This document shows, piece by piece, positions 1 through 8,091 of a stretch of DNA of 64,000 nt. Each line of letters opens with the position of its first letter. The first letter of the stretch is position 1. Made by a program: the position numbers and the translations under genes. The notes below the pieces were generated by a model that worked only from the letters and a program-made list of their open reading frames with translations, had not been told where the DNA came from and did not search any database. This stretch comes from Hymenobacter gelipurpurascens (lineage in GTDB: Bacteria > Bacteroidota > Bacteroidia > Cytophagales > Hymenobacteraceae): the NCBI RefSeq assembly GCF_900187375.1, contig NZ_FYEW01000002.1:558001-622000 (forward strand), given 5' to 3'.

Positions 1-27
1 TCTAGGCCACTCGCTAAAGCTCACCAG

Positions 28-62
28 AAAGCTCCACCGTATAGCCGGTGGAGCTTTTTTTT
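28..62 (+). terminator. Rho-independent terminator
   Basis: A 12-bp perfect stem (28-39 pairs with 46-57, arm AAAGCTCCACCG) with a 6-nt loop is followed by an eight-T run. It would end a plus-strand transcript entering from before the window. A TAGGCCA heptamer sits just upstream at 3-9. Confidence 0.85.
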
Positions 63-208
63 GTATTATATCTGGCTGATTGAATTTCAACCAAATCAAT
101 CTTTCGGCGCTTTCCGTACAGACTCATCCGCGCCCGGTCTGAATCCTGTATATTTGCTGGCATCGCATTTGAGAAGGCACCGGCTAACCCCTATTTCGCC
201 GTTATTAC

Positions 209-1036
209 ATGACTCGCCGCTGGCTCCTGTTTCCTTCGTTGCTGCTGCCTCTGGCGGCCTTGCTTACGGCTTTCGGCCCTTCCGATGCGACGCGTACCGT
301 CCCGAACACCTGCTTTAAAACAGGCGAAGTACTTCAGTACCGAGTTCACTATGGGCTGATAAACGCGGCGGATGCTACCATTGAGCTGTCCGACGATGTT
401 CACCGCGTGAATGAGCGGCCCTGCTACCGGGCCACCGTCACGGGCCGCACCACGGGCTCCTTCGATTACTTCTTGCGCATCCGGGATACGTGGCGCTCCT
501 ACATCGATACCACCAGTATTCTGCCGCATCGTTTTTTCCGCAACATTGAGGAAAAGAACTACCGCAAGAACGAAACCGTTGACTTCGACCACTTGAAGGA
601 TGTGGCCAGCGTGGAAAGCCACAAACGGGACAAGAATAAGATCAAGCGGGGTACGTTCAAAACGCCCAACAACGTGCAAGACATTGTGAGCGGCTTCTAC
701 TTCCTCCGAACGCTCAATTATGACTCCCGACGCGTGGGCGAAGTCATCAAGGTGCAGGGCTTTTTCGATGAAGAAGTGTTTAACTTGGACGTGATTTACA
801 AAGGCCGCGAAACTGTGGAAACCAAAGCAGGCGTCATACGTGCCATCCGCCTTGTCCCGAAACTGCCCGACAACAAGCTGTTCCGAGGAGAAAACGCCGT
901 TTCGGTGTACCTCTCCGACGACCGCAATAAAATTCCGGTCCTGATTCAGGCCGAACTGGTTCTGGGGGCAGTGAAAGTTGATATGTATAAATATCAAGGC
1001 CTGCGAAACCGTCTTAATCTGGTAGCTAAAAATTGA
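209..1036 (+). CDS. DUF3108 domain-containing exported protein
   Basis: This 275-residue protein matches the DUF3108 family of uncharacterised periplasmic proteins. Residues 1-22 form a signal peptide (basic MTRR, then a Leu/Ala-rich core). The mature part begins with the family-typical 'F..GEVLQYRVHYGLI..A.A' strand and continues as alternating beta strands to the C-terminus, as in a lipocalin-like or LolA-like barrel. The ATG at 209 is the only start before the signal peptide. The gene stands alone, with a terminator 6 nt downstream and the two-component system next. The function of DUF3108 is not known; an envelope role is inferred from the signal peptide only. Confidence 0.85.
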   Translation: MTRRWLLFPSLLLPLAALLTAFGPSDATRTVPNTCFKTGEVLQYRVHYGLINAADATIELSDDVHRVNERPCYRATVTGRTTGSFDYFLRIRDTWRSYIDTTSILPHRFFRNIEEKNYRKNETVDFDHLKDVASVESHKRDKNKIKRGTFKTPNNVQDIVSGFYFLRTLNYDSRRVGEVIKVQGFFDEEVFNLDVIYKGRETVETKAGVIRAIRLVPKLPDNKLFRGENAVSVYLSDDRNKIPVLIQAELVLGAVKVDMYKYQGLRNRLNLVAKN

Positions 1037-1041
1037 TGTTG

Positions 1042-1072
1042 AAAAGCGACTCCGTGTGGGTCGCTTTTTTTT
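1042..1072 (+). terminator. Rho-independent terminator of the DUF3108 gene
   Basis: Nine-bp stem AAAAGCGAC (1042-1050) pairs with 1060-1068, and the 3' arm runs into an eight-T tract. It lies directly after the TGA stop. Confidence 0.85.
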
Positions 1073-1250
1073 GTTCCTACCCTTTCCACTCCTGCACAAG
1101 CAGTCTCCTCAAGCACCCGGCACACCTTACGCAAATGATTCCTGAAGATGCAGAGTAGCCTTCTACAGTTTAAGTCAGCAGCCTCAGTGCCACAAGCCTC
1201 CAAAACGAGTGGTCACGAAACCGTAACACGCCGGGCCCGTCGGCCAGCGA

Positions 1251-1258
1251 TACTTTTG
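1251..1258 (+). promoter_or_regulatory. -7 promoter box of the response regulator
   Basis: TACTTTTG matches the Bacteroidota -7 consensus TAnnTTTG exactly. It lies inside the longest reading frame of the next gene, so transcription probably begins near 1262. That favours the GTG at 1298 over the ATG at 1148 as start codon. Confidence 0.6.
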
Positions 1259-1297
1259 TCTTCGCGTATTCTGTTTTACCCCAAACCTCCCCGTTCT

Positions 1298-1999
1298 GTG
1301 CAACCAACCGCCAACCCCAACGCGTACAAAATTCTGGTAGTCGACGACGATCCTGATATCGTGGAGCTGCTGGAGTACAACCTACGCAAGGAAGGCTACG
1401 AGGTAGCCTCCGCGCCCGATGGCCGCAAGGCCCTGGAAATAGCGCCACAGTTTGGCCCCGATATCATTCTGCTGGATGTGATGATGCCCAACCTCGACGG
1501 CATTGCGGCCTGCCGCCAGCTGCGCGAGATGCCCAAGTTCAAAGAGACGTATATCATCTTCCTGACGGCCCGCGCCGAGGAGTTTTCGGAAGTAGCCGCC
1601 TTCGAGGCGGGCGCAGATGACTTCATTGCCAAGCCCATCAAGCCCCGCGCCCTCATGAGCCGCCTGGCCGCCTTCGTGCGCCGCGACAAAGACCCATTAG
1701 TCCAGACGGATAGCATCGAAATCAACGGCCTCAAGATTGACCGCACTGGTTTCGCCGTGTTCCAGAATGGTCGCAAAATCAACCTTCCGAAAAAGGAGTT
1801 TGAGCTGTTAGCTTTCCTGGCTGCCTCACCCCACAAAGTATTTGGCCGTGAGGAACTGCTTCAGAACATCTGGGGCAATGATGTGTTTGTGCTGGCTCGC
1901 ACCGTGGATGTGCACGTGCGCAAAGTGCGCGAGAAAGTCGGTGACCACCACATCCAGACCATTAAAGGCGTAGGCTACAAGTTCAACACCGATAACTAG
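1298..1999 (+). CDS. OmpR/PhoB-family response regulator
   Basis: Two-component response regulator of about 233 residues, the usual OmpR-family length. The receiver domain has the acidic cluster D16-D18, phosphoacceptor D60 (in ILLDVMMP), T90 and K112. The C-terminal winged-helix DNA-binding domain (about 135-230) ends in the typical 'TVDVHVRKVREK..TIKGVGYKF'. The frame is open back to an ATG at 1148, but that would add 50 non-conserved residues and place the TACTTTTG box inside the gene, so I chose GTG 1298. The partner histidine kinase starts 134 bp downstream on the same strand. The arrangement resembles PhoB/PhoR, but the signal cannot be told from sequence. The stop TAG is followed directly by a TGGCCTA heptamer. 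Confidence 0.9.
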   Translation: MQPTANPNAYKILVVDDDPDIVELLEYNLRKEGYEVASAPDGRKALEIAPQFGPDIILLDVMMPNLDGIAACRQLREMPKFKETYIIFLTARAEEFSEVAAFEAGADDFIAKPIKPRALMSRLAAFVRRDKDPLVQTDSIEINGLKIDRTGFAVFQNGRKINLPKKEFELLAFLAASPHKVFGREELLQNIWGNDVFVLARTVDVHVRKVREKVGDHHIQTIKGVGYKFNTDN

Positions 2000-2020
2000 T
2001 GGCCTAGAAGAAGATTTTTT

Positions 2021-2106
2021 GTCATACTGAGCGGAGTCGAAGCATCTCTACCGTGCCTATACTGGCCTAGCGGAATGATAGGGATGGTTCGGCTCCGCTC
2101 AGTATA
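2021..2106. repeat. REP-like imperfect inverted repeat (family A)
   Basis: The left arm, about 2024-2052, contains TACTGAGCGGAG followed by TCGAAGCATCT. It is inverted in the right arm 2081-2106 (GGCTCCGCTCAGTATA at its end). The left arm is a variant of the near-perfect palindrome at 53354-53454 and the single arm at 12888-12914. One TGGCCTA heptamer lies in the loop. The element fills most of the gap between the response regulator and its kinase and could form an intercistronic hairpin. Confidence 0.7.
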
Positions 2107-2133
2107 TACCTGTTTTACTAGTAGGCACCTTCT

Positions 2134-3204
2134 ATGCGGCTCAATCTTTCCTCCCGCACCATTGCCATTATTCTCTCCCTGCTGGTTGCCACGGCACTAG
2201 GAATACTGGCTTGGCTCGGGCCATCGTTGCCATTGCAGCAGGGCGCGCTGGCGGCGGGCATTACCATTGCCGCCTGCTTCTTGCTGTTGTATCTGATGTT
2301 TGAAGCCCTGATCTTTCAGGAAATCAACAACATCTATGAGGGCCTGGAGCACATCAAGCGCAAGGAATTCCGGCGCATGTCGAACAAGTTCCTGTTCCGG
2401 CCGGAGCCATTGAAGCGCATGCGCGACGAGATTCTGGACATGGCTCAGCGCAAGCAACAAGAGATTGACGAGCTGAAACGCCTGCAGGTATTACGCCGCG
2501 AGTTCCTGGCTGATGTATCGCACGAGCTGAAAACGCCCATTTTCGCGGCCCAGGGCTTCGTTCATACCATTCTGGAAGACGATGATATAGACGAGTTCAC
2601 GCGCAAGAGGTTTCTGCAAAAGGCTGCTTCCAGCCTTGATGCCTTAGATACGCTGGTGCAGGACCTGGTCTCGATTTCGCAGCTGGAAAAAGGCGTAGTG
2701 CGCATGCGCCGTCAGAACTTCGATCTGGTACAGCTGGTGCACGATATTTTTGAGCAGTTGGAGCTGAAAGCCGCTCGCCGCCATGTGCAGTTGGCCCTTT
2801 CTCCGCCAGATTTTCCAGCAGGTGGCCTACACGTAATAGCTGACCGAAACCGTATCCGGCAGGTGCTCATCAACCTCATCGATAACGCAATTAAATACGG
2901 TCGGGAAAACGGCCACGTAACGGTTGCGCTATCGGAAAGTGGCAAAAGCATCAGGGTGAGCGTGCAGGACGATGGCGAAGGCATCCCGAAGCAGCACCAC
3001 AACCGCATTTTTGAGCGTTTCTACCGTATCGACAAGAGCCGCACCCGCGAGTCGCGGGAGGCGGGTGGGAGTGGCCTAGGCCTAGCTATCAGTAAGCATA
3101 TTGTCGAAGCGCACAAGTCCAGCATTCGGGTGCAAAGCGAGCCCGGCCAGGGCACTGCGCTGGAATTTAAGCTCCCGAAGCCGCGGGCAAGGGTGAATTT
3201 GTGA
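2134..3204 (+). CDS. Sensor histidine kinase (PhoR-like)
   Basis: Membrane sensor kinase of 356 residues, partner of the upstream response regulator. Two hydrophobic segments (about 8-30 and 38-61) enclose only a few residues, so there is almost no extracytoplasmic sensor domain. The HisKA domain carries H130 in SHELKTP. The HATPase domain has N247 in the N-box, the G1 motif DDGEGI (279-284) and the G2 motif GSGLGL (312-317). The short periplasmic loop and linker of about 60 residues resemble PhoR-type kinases. Sensing through the membrane or a partner protein is inferred. Two AGGCCTA-type heptamers are embedded in the codons of the G2 box. Confidence 0.9.
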   Translation: MRLNLSSRTIAIILSLLVATALGILAWLGPSLPLQQGALAAGITIAACFLLLYLMFEALIFQEINNIYEGLEHIKRKEFRRMSNKFLFRPEPLKRMRDEILDMAQRKQQEIDELKRLQVLRREFLADVSHELKTPIFAAQGFVHTILEDDDIDEFTRKRFLQKAASSLDALDTLVQDLVSISQLEKGVVRMRRQNFDLVQLVHDIFEQLELKAARRHVQLALSPPDFPAGGLHVIADRNRIRQVLINLIDNAIKYGRENGHVTVALSESGKSIRVSVQDDGEGIPKQHHNRIFERFYRIDKSRTRESREAGGSGLGLAISKHIVEAHKSSIRVQSEPGQGTALEFKLPKPRARVNL

Positions 3205-3280
3205 AGTGGTGAGTTTGACCTTCTGTCGGTCCGGATTGCGCAGTCTAGGCCAAACGAACGTCAACTCCCTATTTCATTAT

Positions 3281-3315
3281 CTCATCACTTCACAGTTTCA
3301 CCTTCCGTACCTTTG
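3281..3315 (+). promoter_or_regulatory. Promoter of the pseudouridine synthase, shared TCACC module
   Basis: A TCATCAC..TTTCACC-rich segment leads into TACCTTTG (3308-3315), an exact -7 box, 9 nt before the ATG. The predicted leader is only about 5-6 nt. The same layout (TTTCACC-rich stretch, then TACCTTYG, then YAGC) is found before the MutS-like gene (26596-26655) and the methyltransferase (54463-54494). Confidence 0.6.
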
Positions 3316-3324
3316 TAGCTCTCT

Positions 3325-4038
3325 ATGAAGCTACCTGAGTTTAAAGACCTGATTCTGTTCGAAGACGAGGACTATATCGTCATCAACAAACCTCCATTCC
3401 TGGCCACGCTCGACGAGCGATTTGGCGGCGCACCCAACATCCTGCGCCTGGCCCGTGAGCAGTACGACGACATCCAGGCCTGCCACCGCCTCGATAAGGA
3501 AACCAGCGGCTCGCTGGCCTTAGCCAAAAACCCGGAGGCCTATCGCCATCTGGCCATGCAGTTCGAGGACCGCAAGGTGAAGAAAGTGTACCACGCCGTG
3601 TCGTGGGGTGTGCATGAGTATGAAGGTCTGGAAGTAGACCGCAGCATCGAAACCACCACCAAAGGCAAGGCCCGACTGGCCTACAAGGGCAAGCCCGCTG
3701 TTACGCTGGTGCGCACCCTGGAAACCTACACGCGCCACACGCTGCTGGAGTGCCAGCCCATTACGGGCCGCATGCACCAAATCCGTTTGCACCTGGCCTA
3801 CCTACAGGCGCCCATCGTGGGCGACACCATGTACGGCGGCGAGAATTTCTACCTCTCTTCACTCAAGAAGAAATTCAATATGAAGCAGGGCGAGGAAGAG
3901 CAGCCGTTCATTAAGCGCTTTGCGCTGCACGCCCGCCAGCTCACGTTCAGCCTTCTGAATGGCGACTCAGTGACCGTGGAGGCACCTTATCCCAAAGATT
4001 TCCGGGTGCTGGTTGAGAATCTCCAACAGTATCGCTAG
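3325..4038 (+). CDS. RluA-family RNA pseudouridine synthase
   Basis: Converts specific uridines in rRNA or tRNA to pseudouridine. At 237 residues it is a compact RluA-family protein without an N-terminal S4 domain. The catalytic motif HRLDKETSG places the nucleophilic aspartate at D57. The later 'GRMHQIRLHLAYL..PIVGD..YGG' block is the second family signature. The target base cannot be decided from sequence. The start ATG follows a TACCTTTG box by 9 nt, giving an almost leaderless mRNA. The stop codon TAG is the first half of a TAGGCCA heptamer. Confidence 0.92.
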   Translation: MKLPEFKDLILFEDEDYIVINKPPFLATLDERFGGAPNILRLAREQYDDIQACHRLDKETSGSLALAKNPEAYRHLAMQFEDRKVKKVYHAVSWGVHEYEGLEVDRSIETTTKGKARLAYKGKPAVTLVRTLETYTRHTLLECQPITGRMHQIRLHLAYLQAPIVGDTMYGGENFYLSSLKKKFNMKQGEEEQPFIKRFALHARQLTFSLLNGDSVTVEAPYPKDFRVLVENLQQYR

Positions 4039-4125
4039 GCCACTTTGCGGGCCACACCAGAGGTTGTTTCGCAGGTGTTCTTAAGGAAACAGTCAGTGTT
4101 TCAGGCACAATTATTACCAGCCAGC

Positions 4126-4156
4126 TTTGAATATTCGGGTGAAGGCGGTAACTTTG
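4126..4156 (+). promoter_or_regulatory. Promoter of the rplM-rpsI-rpsB operon
   Basis: TTTG (4126-4129) and TAACTTTG (4149-4156) are separated by 19 nt, matching the Bacteroidota -33/-7 promoter TTTG-N19-TAnnTTTG. It leaves a leader of about 60 nt before rplM, a place where ribosomal-protein feedback could act, though I see no defined structure. Confidence 0.75.
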
Positions 4157-4220
4157 TGTCCGTTTTTCCCGGACCCGTGTTCGGTTTCTCCTCATTTCCA
4201 AACGCTTATCCTCCTACCCA

Positions 4221-4673
4221 ATGGATCATCTGAGCTTCAAGACGGTATCCGTCAACAAAGCCAATGCCGACAAGGCCTGGGTTGTGGTTGATGCCAGTGT
4301 TGCGCCGCTGGGCCGTCTGGCCAGCCAGATTGCCAACATGCTGCGTGGCAAGCACAAGCCATCCTTCACGCCCAACTCCGACTGCGGTGACAACGTTATC
4401 GTTATCAACGCTGACAAGCTGCGCGTAACCGGCAAAAAACTGACCGACAAGATTTACATCTCGCACTCGGGCTACCCGGGCGGTCAGAAGCGCATTAACC
4501 TGCGCGACAAGAAGGCTAAAAACTCGGCCAGTGTAATTGAACACGCTGTGAAGGGCATGCTGCAAGGCAACCGTCTCGGCCGTGAGCAATTCCGCAACCT
4601 GTTCGTGTACGCTGGTGCAGAGCACCCACACGAAGCTCAGCAGCCCAAAGCTGTTGAACTCACCAACCTCTAG
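4221..4673 (+). CDS. rplM: 50S ribosomal protein L13
   Basis: Large-subunit protein L13, 150 residues (family about 142-150). The conserved 'W.VVDA....GRLAS.IA..LRGKHKP.FTP..D.GD.VIVINA' block is at residues 16-66, and the signature around 'YPGG' follows. It is the first gene of rplM-rpsI-rpsB, the usual bacterial pairing of L13 with S9. The stop TAG begins a TAGGCCA heptamer, notable in such a conserved operon. Confidence 0.97.
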   Translation: MDHLSFKTVSVNKANADKAWVVVDASVAPLGRLASQIANMLRGKHKPSFTPNSDCGDNVIVINADKLRVTGKKLTDKIYISHSGYPGGQKRINLRDKKAKNSASVIEHAVKGMLQGNRLGREQFRNLFVYAGAEHPHEAQQPKAVELTNL

Positions 4674-4713
4674 GCCACTAAGGCCGTCCAATTTCTCTAA
4701 CTCATCCTATTTA

Positions 4714-5100
4714 ATGGAAATTTCCAACACCTCTGGTAGAAGAAAAACCTCGGTGGCCCGCATTTACATGCAGGCCGGGCAAGGGAATATCACTATCAAC
4801 GGCCGGGACATGAAGACTTACTTCGGTAACGAACTCCTGGAGAACATCGTGAACCAGCCTTTGGCTACTGTCGAGCAAGTCGGCCAGTATGACATCAAGG
4901 TAAACGTGCACGGTGGTGGCATCTCGGCTCAGGCTGAGGCCATCCGTCTGGCTATCTCGAAGGCCCTCGTAGGCGACAATGAAGAGGTTCGTCCCGCATT
5001 GAAGAAAGAAGGCTTCCTGACCCGTGACCCGCGCATGGTGGAACGTAAGAAATTCGGTAAGCGCAAAGCTCGTCGTTCGTTCCAGTTCTCGAAACGCTAA
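4714..5100 (+). CDS. rpsI: 30S ribosomal protein S9
   Basis: Small-subunit protein S9, 128 residues from the ATG at 4714. The reading frame is open further upstream into rplM, but conservation starts at '[14 protein letters not shown]'. The C-terminus ends in the basic tail '[18 protein letters not shown]' that reaches the P-site tRNA. It lies 40 bp after rplM and 21 bp before rpsB, in one transcription unit. Confidence 0.97.
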   Translation: MEISNTSGRRKTSVARIYMQAGQGNITINGRDMKTYFGNELLENIVNQPLATVEQVGQYDIKVNVHGGGISAQAEAIRLAISKALVGDNEEVRPALKKEGFLTRDPRMVERKKFGKRKARRSFQFSKR

Positions 5101-5121
5101 TCTTCCAGAGGAACCCCTATC

Positions 5122-5889
5122 ATGGCTCAGACCACCACATATAAAGAACTGCTTGACGCCGGTGCCCACTTTGGTCACCTTACGCGCAAGTGGGATCCGA
5201 AAATGGCGCCGTACATCTTCATGGAGAAGAACGGCATCCATATTATTGACCTGAACAAAACCCTCGTTTCGCTCGAGCAGGCGACTGCGGCCATCCGCAA
5301 CATCGCCAAGAGCGGCCGTAAGGTTCTGTTCGTGGCTACGAAGAAACAAGCGCAGGAAATCGTAACGGAAGAGGCTAAGCGTCTCAAAATGCCGTTCGTG
5401 ACCGACCGTTGGTTGGGTGGTATGCTCACTAACTTCACGACTGTTCGTAAGTCGTTGAAGAAAATGAGCACCATCGATAAGATGGTGAAAGAGAACACGG
5501 CATACGCCGCCCTCGCAAAGCGCGAGAAGCTGATGATGTCGCGTGAGCGTGAGAAACTGGAGCGTGTTCTGGGCGGCATTGCCGACCTGAGCCGTCTGCC
5601 CGCTGCTCTGTTCGTGATTGATGTGAAGCGTGAGCACATCGCTGTGAAGGAAGCCCAGAAATTGGGTATCCCAGTGTTTGCTATCTGCGACACGAACTCG
5701 AACCCTGAGCTGGTGCAGTTCCCGATTCCTGCTAACGACGACGCTTCGAAGTCTATCCAGCTCATCGTGGGCGCCATGGGTAAGGCTATCGAGGACGGCC
5801 TCTCAGAGCGGAAAGTCGACAAAGAGGAGGTTGACAAGAAGCAAGCTGAAGACGAAGGCATTCAGGAAAAACAGAACGCTGACGAATAG
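5122..5889 (+). CDS. rpsB: 30S ribosomal protein S2
   Basis: Small-subunit protein S2, 255 residues. The N-terminal 'LLDAGAHFGHLTRKWDPKM..YIF' and 'DRWLGGMLTNF.T' motifs are typical, followed by 'LPAALFVIDV..E.IAVKEA..LGIPVFAICDTN'. The C-terminal 35 residues are a charged tail common in Bacteroidota S2. An AGAGGA sequence 9 nt before the ATG is one of the few Shine-Dalgarno-like sites here. It is followed by a strong terminator that separates it from tsf. Confidence 0.97.
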   Translation: MAQTTTYKELLDAGAHFGHLTRKWDPKMAPYIFMEKNGIHIIDLNKTLVSLEQATAAIRNIAKSGRKVLFVATKKQAQEIVTEEAKRLKMPFVTDRWLGGMLTNFTTVRKSLKKMSTIDKMVKENTAYAALAKREKLMMSREREKLERVLGGIADLSRLPAALFVIDVKREHIAVKEAQKLGIPVFAICDTNSNPELVQFPIPANDDASKSIQLIVGAMGKAIEDGLSERKVDKEEVDKKQAEDEGIQEKQNADE

Positions 5890-5905
5890 TCTGCCTGTTC
5901 ATTGA

Positions 5906-5953
5906 AAAAAGGGAACATGCGAAGCGCTCGGCTCCGATGTTCCCTTTTTCTTT
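5906..5953 (+). terminator. Terminator between rpsB and tsf
   Basis: A 13-bp perfect stem (5906-5918 with 5937-5949) ends in T5 with a C-rich, T-rich tail. The arms carry A5 and T5, so it can work in both directions. It uncouples tsf from the ribosomal protein operon, or lets a fraction read through. Confidence 0.85.
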
Positions 5954-6051
5954 ACCTGCCTGATCCTGCTAGGCCAGTAGCTACTAGTGGTTAGTTGCAT
6001 CAGGCAGTGTTTAACTCGGTACATCTCACACCCTCATATACTCTCACAACA

Positions 6052-6891
6052 ATGGCAGCAATTACCGCCGCAGACGTGAATAAGCTCCGCACCATGACTG
6101 GCGCGGGCATGATGGATTGCAAAAAAGCTCTGACGGAAGCCGAAGGCGACTTCGAAGCCGCTCGTGACATTTTGCGTAAGCAGGGTCAGAAAATCGCTGA
6201 CAAGCGCGCTGAGAATGCTACGTCGGAAGGCGTAGTACTGGCTGCCGTTAGCGAAGATGGCACCAACGGCAAACTGATTGCCTTGGCTTGCGAAACTGAG
6301 CCGGTTGCAAAAGTAGAAGACTTCAAAAACCTGGCGCAGCAGATCCTGGCTACGGCTGTGAAGTCGAACGCTGCTTCCAAAGAAGAACTGTTGGCGTCTG
6401 TTCAGGAAGATGGCCGCTCCCTGCAGGAGCACATCACCGACCTGATGGGCAAAATCGGTGAGAAGCTGGACGTAGTGGCCTACGAGAACGTAACCGCTGA
6501 GAAGGTTGCTTCTTACATCCACTCCGACAACAAGAAAGGCGTACTAGTAGCTATGAAGAACGTGGGCGGTGCCGACGTAGCTGCAGTAGGCCGCGACGTA
6601 GCCATGCAAATTGTAGCTATGAAGCCTGTTGCTCTTGACAAAGACGGCGTGGATTCGGCTACGGTTGAGCGCGAAATTGAAATCGGCAAAGAGCAGGCTC
6701 GCTCAGAAGGCAAGCCAGAAGCTATGCTGGAGAAAATTGCTCAGGGCAAGCTGAACAAGTTCTACAAAGAGAACACCCTGTTGAACCAGGAGTTCGTGAA
6801 GGACGGTTCGGTTACCATCGCTCAGCTGCTCGAGAAGACGCAGAAGGGTCTGACCATCTCTGACTTCAAGCGCGTAGCCATTGTAGGCTAA
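6052..6891 (+). CDS. tsf: Elongation factor Ts
   Basis: Guanine-nucleotide exchange factor for EF-Tu, 279 residues from the ATG at 6052. The N-terminal UBA-like region has the signature 'LR.MTGAGMMDCKKAL.EA.GD...A...LR.QG', and the core includes 'IALACETEPVAK'. An upstream extension of 19 codons in the same frame is not conserved and was left out. It has its own transcription unit between two strong terminators, although its usual partner rpsB lies just upstream. Confidence 0.96.
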   Translation: MAAITAADVNKLRTMTGAGMMDCKKALTEAEGDFEAARDILRKQGQKIADKRAENATSEGVVLAAVSEDGTNGKLIALACETEPVAKVEDFKNLAQQILATAVKSNAASKEELLASVQEDGRSLQEHITDLMGKIGEKLDVVAYENVTAEKVASYIHSDNKKGVLVAMKNVGGADVAAVGRDVAMQIVAMKPVALDKDGVDSATVEREIEIGKEQARSEGKPEAMLEKIAQGKLNKFYKENTLLNQEFVKDGSVTIAQLLEKTQKGLTISDFKRVAIVG

Positions 6892-6910
6892 GCTCTCAGA
6901 GTTTAAGTAA

Positions 6911-6949
6911 CAAAAAGCCCCGCTGGCATACTGCCGGCGGGGCTTTTTG
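6911..6949. terminator. Bidirectional terminator, tsf / DUF3089 gene
   Basis: Thirteen-bp perfect stem (6911-6923 with 6937-6949; arm CAAAAAGCCCCGC) flanked by A5 and T5 on both sides. It sits between the convergent tsf and the minus-strand DUF3089 gene and can serve both. Confidence 0.9.
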
Positions 6950-6965
6950 TATGGGTATAGGGTGC

Positions 6966-8033
6966 CTACCCCCTACTCATCTTCATCCGGTACGCTCTGA
7001 CTCGTGCCTCGGCGTTCTGGCGGATGTTGTAGTAAAACAGACTGTAGTCGGCGATATGGAACGAATGGCGCAGCTCGGGGCGGCCGGGCAGCAGGAAGCG
7101 CGGGTAGCCGTCGCGGATGGGTTTGTGCACCCAAAGCAGGCCGTTGTGCACTTTGGCATCTACCACGCGCGTATCGCGGCGGTTGAAGGAGCTAGGTACC
7201 CCGCCGAGGTTCAGGCGGGCTTCGGCCGTAACGGTGTCGCGCGTCCAGGTAAGCGGATTGGTGGCGACGCTGTTTTTGTACGGCGCATATTCCTGGCCCC
7301 AATCGGCGGTGTTCCAGGCTACATAGCAGCCGGTTTGGGTAGAGTCTTCGCAGGGCCGGATGACTTGTAAGGCATCTTCCGGCACGTTGAAACCGATGAG
7401 GTAGGCAGCTACCAAGCGCTGACGCAGCTTCGGGTCGTTATCAAAGAAGTCGTGCAGAATGTGCGTGAGGTGGCGGGTACCTTGGCTGTGGCCGGCCAGA
7501 ATGATAGGCCTACCGCGATTATAATTATCGAGATAGTACTGAAATGCCGCTTTCACATCACTGTAGGCCAGCTCGATGGCTTCGTCGCCGTTCTTAGTTT
7601 TCTCGTCGAAAAAGGAATAGAGAGTAGCCTGCCGATAACGCGGCGCGTAGATACGCCCCGTGCTATTGAACACGGAGGCTTGCTTCCGGATGGTCGTGAC
7701 GTCCGTGATGTGGTTCAGCGCTTTGTTAGTGAGGTCAGCGTTCCATTGGCCACGGCCCAGATGGGTAGTGGGATGCACGAAGAATACATCAACTGGGGCA
7801 TCGCGCTGCCGATCGTGCAGGAGTGTGCCTTGGGGCACTGCATCGGCAGAATCTGGGCGGTCTGGCAGGGCCGCCCAGTTATCCTCCATCCGGTAATCAG
7901 GCGCTTCTGATACGTCTTTGGCCGGGGCAAACTGATGAGCGGGCCGCAAAACGCCCAGGCAGGAACTTAAGAAAAAGAGAGGCGTCAGCAGGACAAAACG
8001 CCACGCGCGCAACACAAAAAAATCAGCAGGCAT
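6966..8033 (-). CDS. DUF3089 lipoprotein, alpha/beta-hydrolase fold
   Basis: Predicted lipoprotein hydrolase of 355 residues. The signal sequence ends in the lipobox LSSC (C25). The body carries the DUF3089 features: 'VDVFFVHPTTH' near 81-91, the nucleophile elbow GHSQGT (S183), and a late conserved 'VHNGLLWVHKPIRDGYPRFLLPG'. DUF3089 belongs to the alpha/beta-hydrolase clan; the substrate is unknown. It is convergent with tsf and shares its terminator. Its upstream gap to the next minus-strand gene is 58 bp, so co-transcription with 8092-9282 is possible. Confidence 0.85.
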   Translation of the reverse strand: MPADFFVLRAWRFVLLTPLFFLSSCLGVLRPAHQFAPAKDVSEAPDYRMEDNWAALPDRPDSADAVPQGTLLHDRQRDAPVDVFFVHPTTHLGRGQWNADLTNKALNHITDVTTIRKQASVFNSTGRIYAPRYRQATLYSFFDEKTKNGDEAIELAYSDVKAAFQYYLDNYNRGRPIILAGHSQGTRHLTHILHDFFDNDPKLRQRLVAAYLIGFNVPEDALQVIRPCEDSTQTGCYVAWNTADWGQEYAPYKNSVATNPLTWTRDTVTAEARLNLGGVPSSFNRRDTRVVDAKVHNGLLWVHKPIRDGYPRFLLPGRPELRHSFHIADYSLFYYNIRQNAEARVRAYRMKMSRG

Positions 8034-8091
8034 AGGGCGAGAACTGGCCTACACAGAACTTAGTATCACTGTGAGGCCGATACGGAAAGGG

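Noticed and set aside
191..1099. Long minus-strand frame over the DUF3108 gene
   Set aside because: A 302-codon open frame antisense to a clear gene; it overlaps the downstream terminator and shows no family features. GC-rich DNA often gives such shadows.
1148..1297. Fifty-residue N-terminal extension of the response regulator
   Set aside because: It is not receiver-like, contains a perfect TACTTTTG promoter box, and gives a length above the OmpR family norm; GTG 1298 fits better.
4711..5637. 308-codon minus-strand frame opposite rpsI and rpsB
   Set aside because: It spans two conserved ribosomal protein genes and their gap; a shadow frame.
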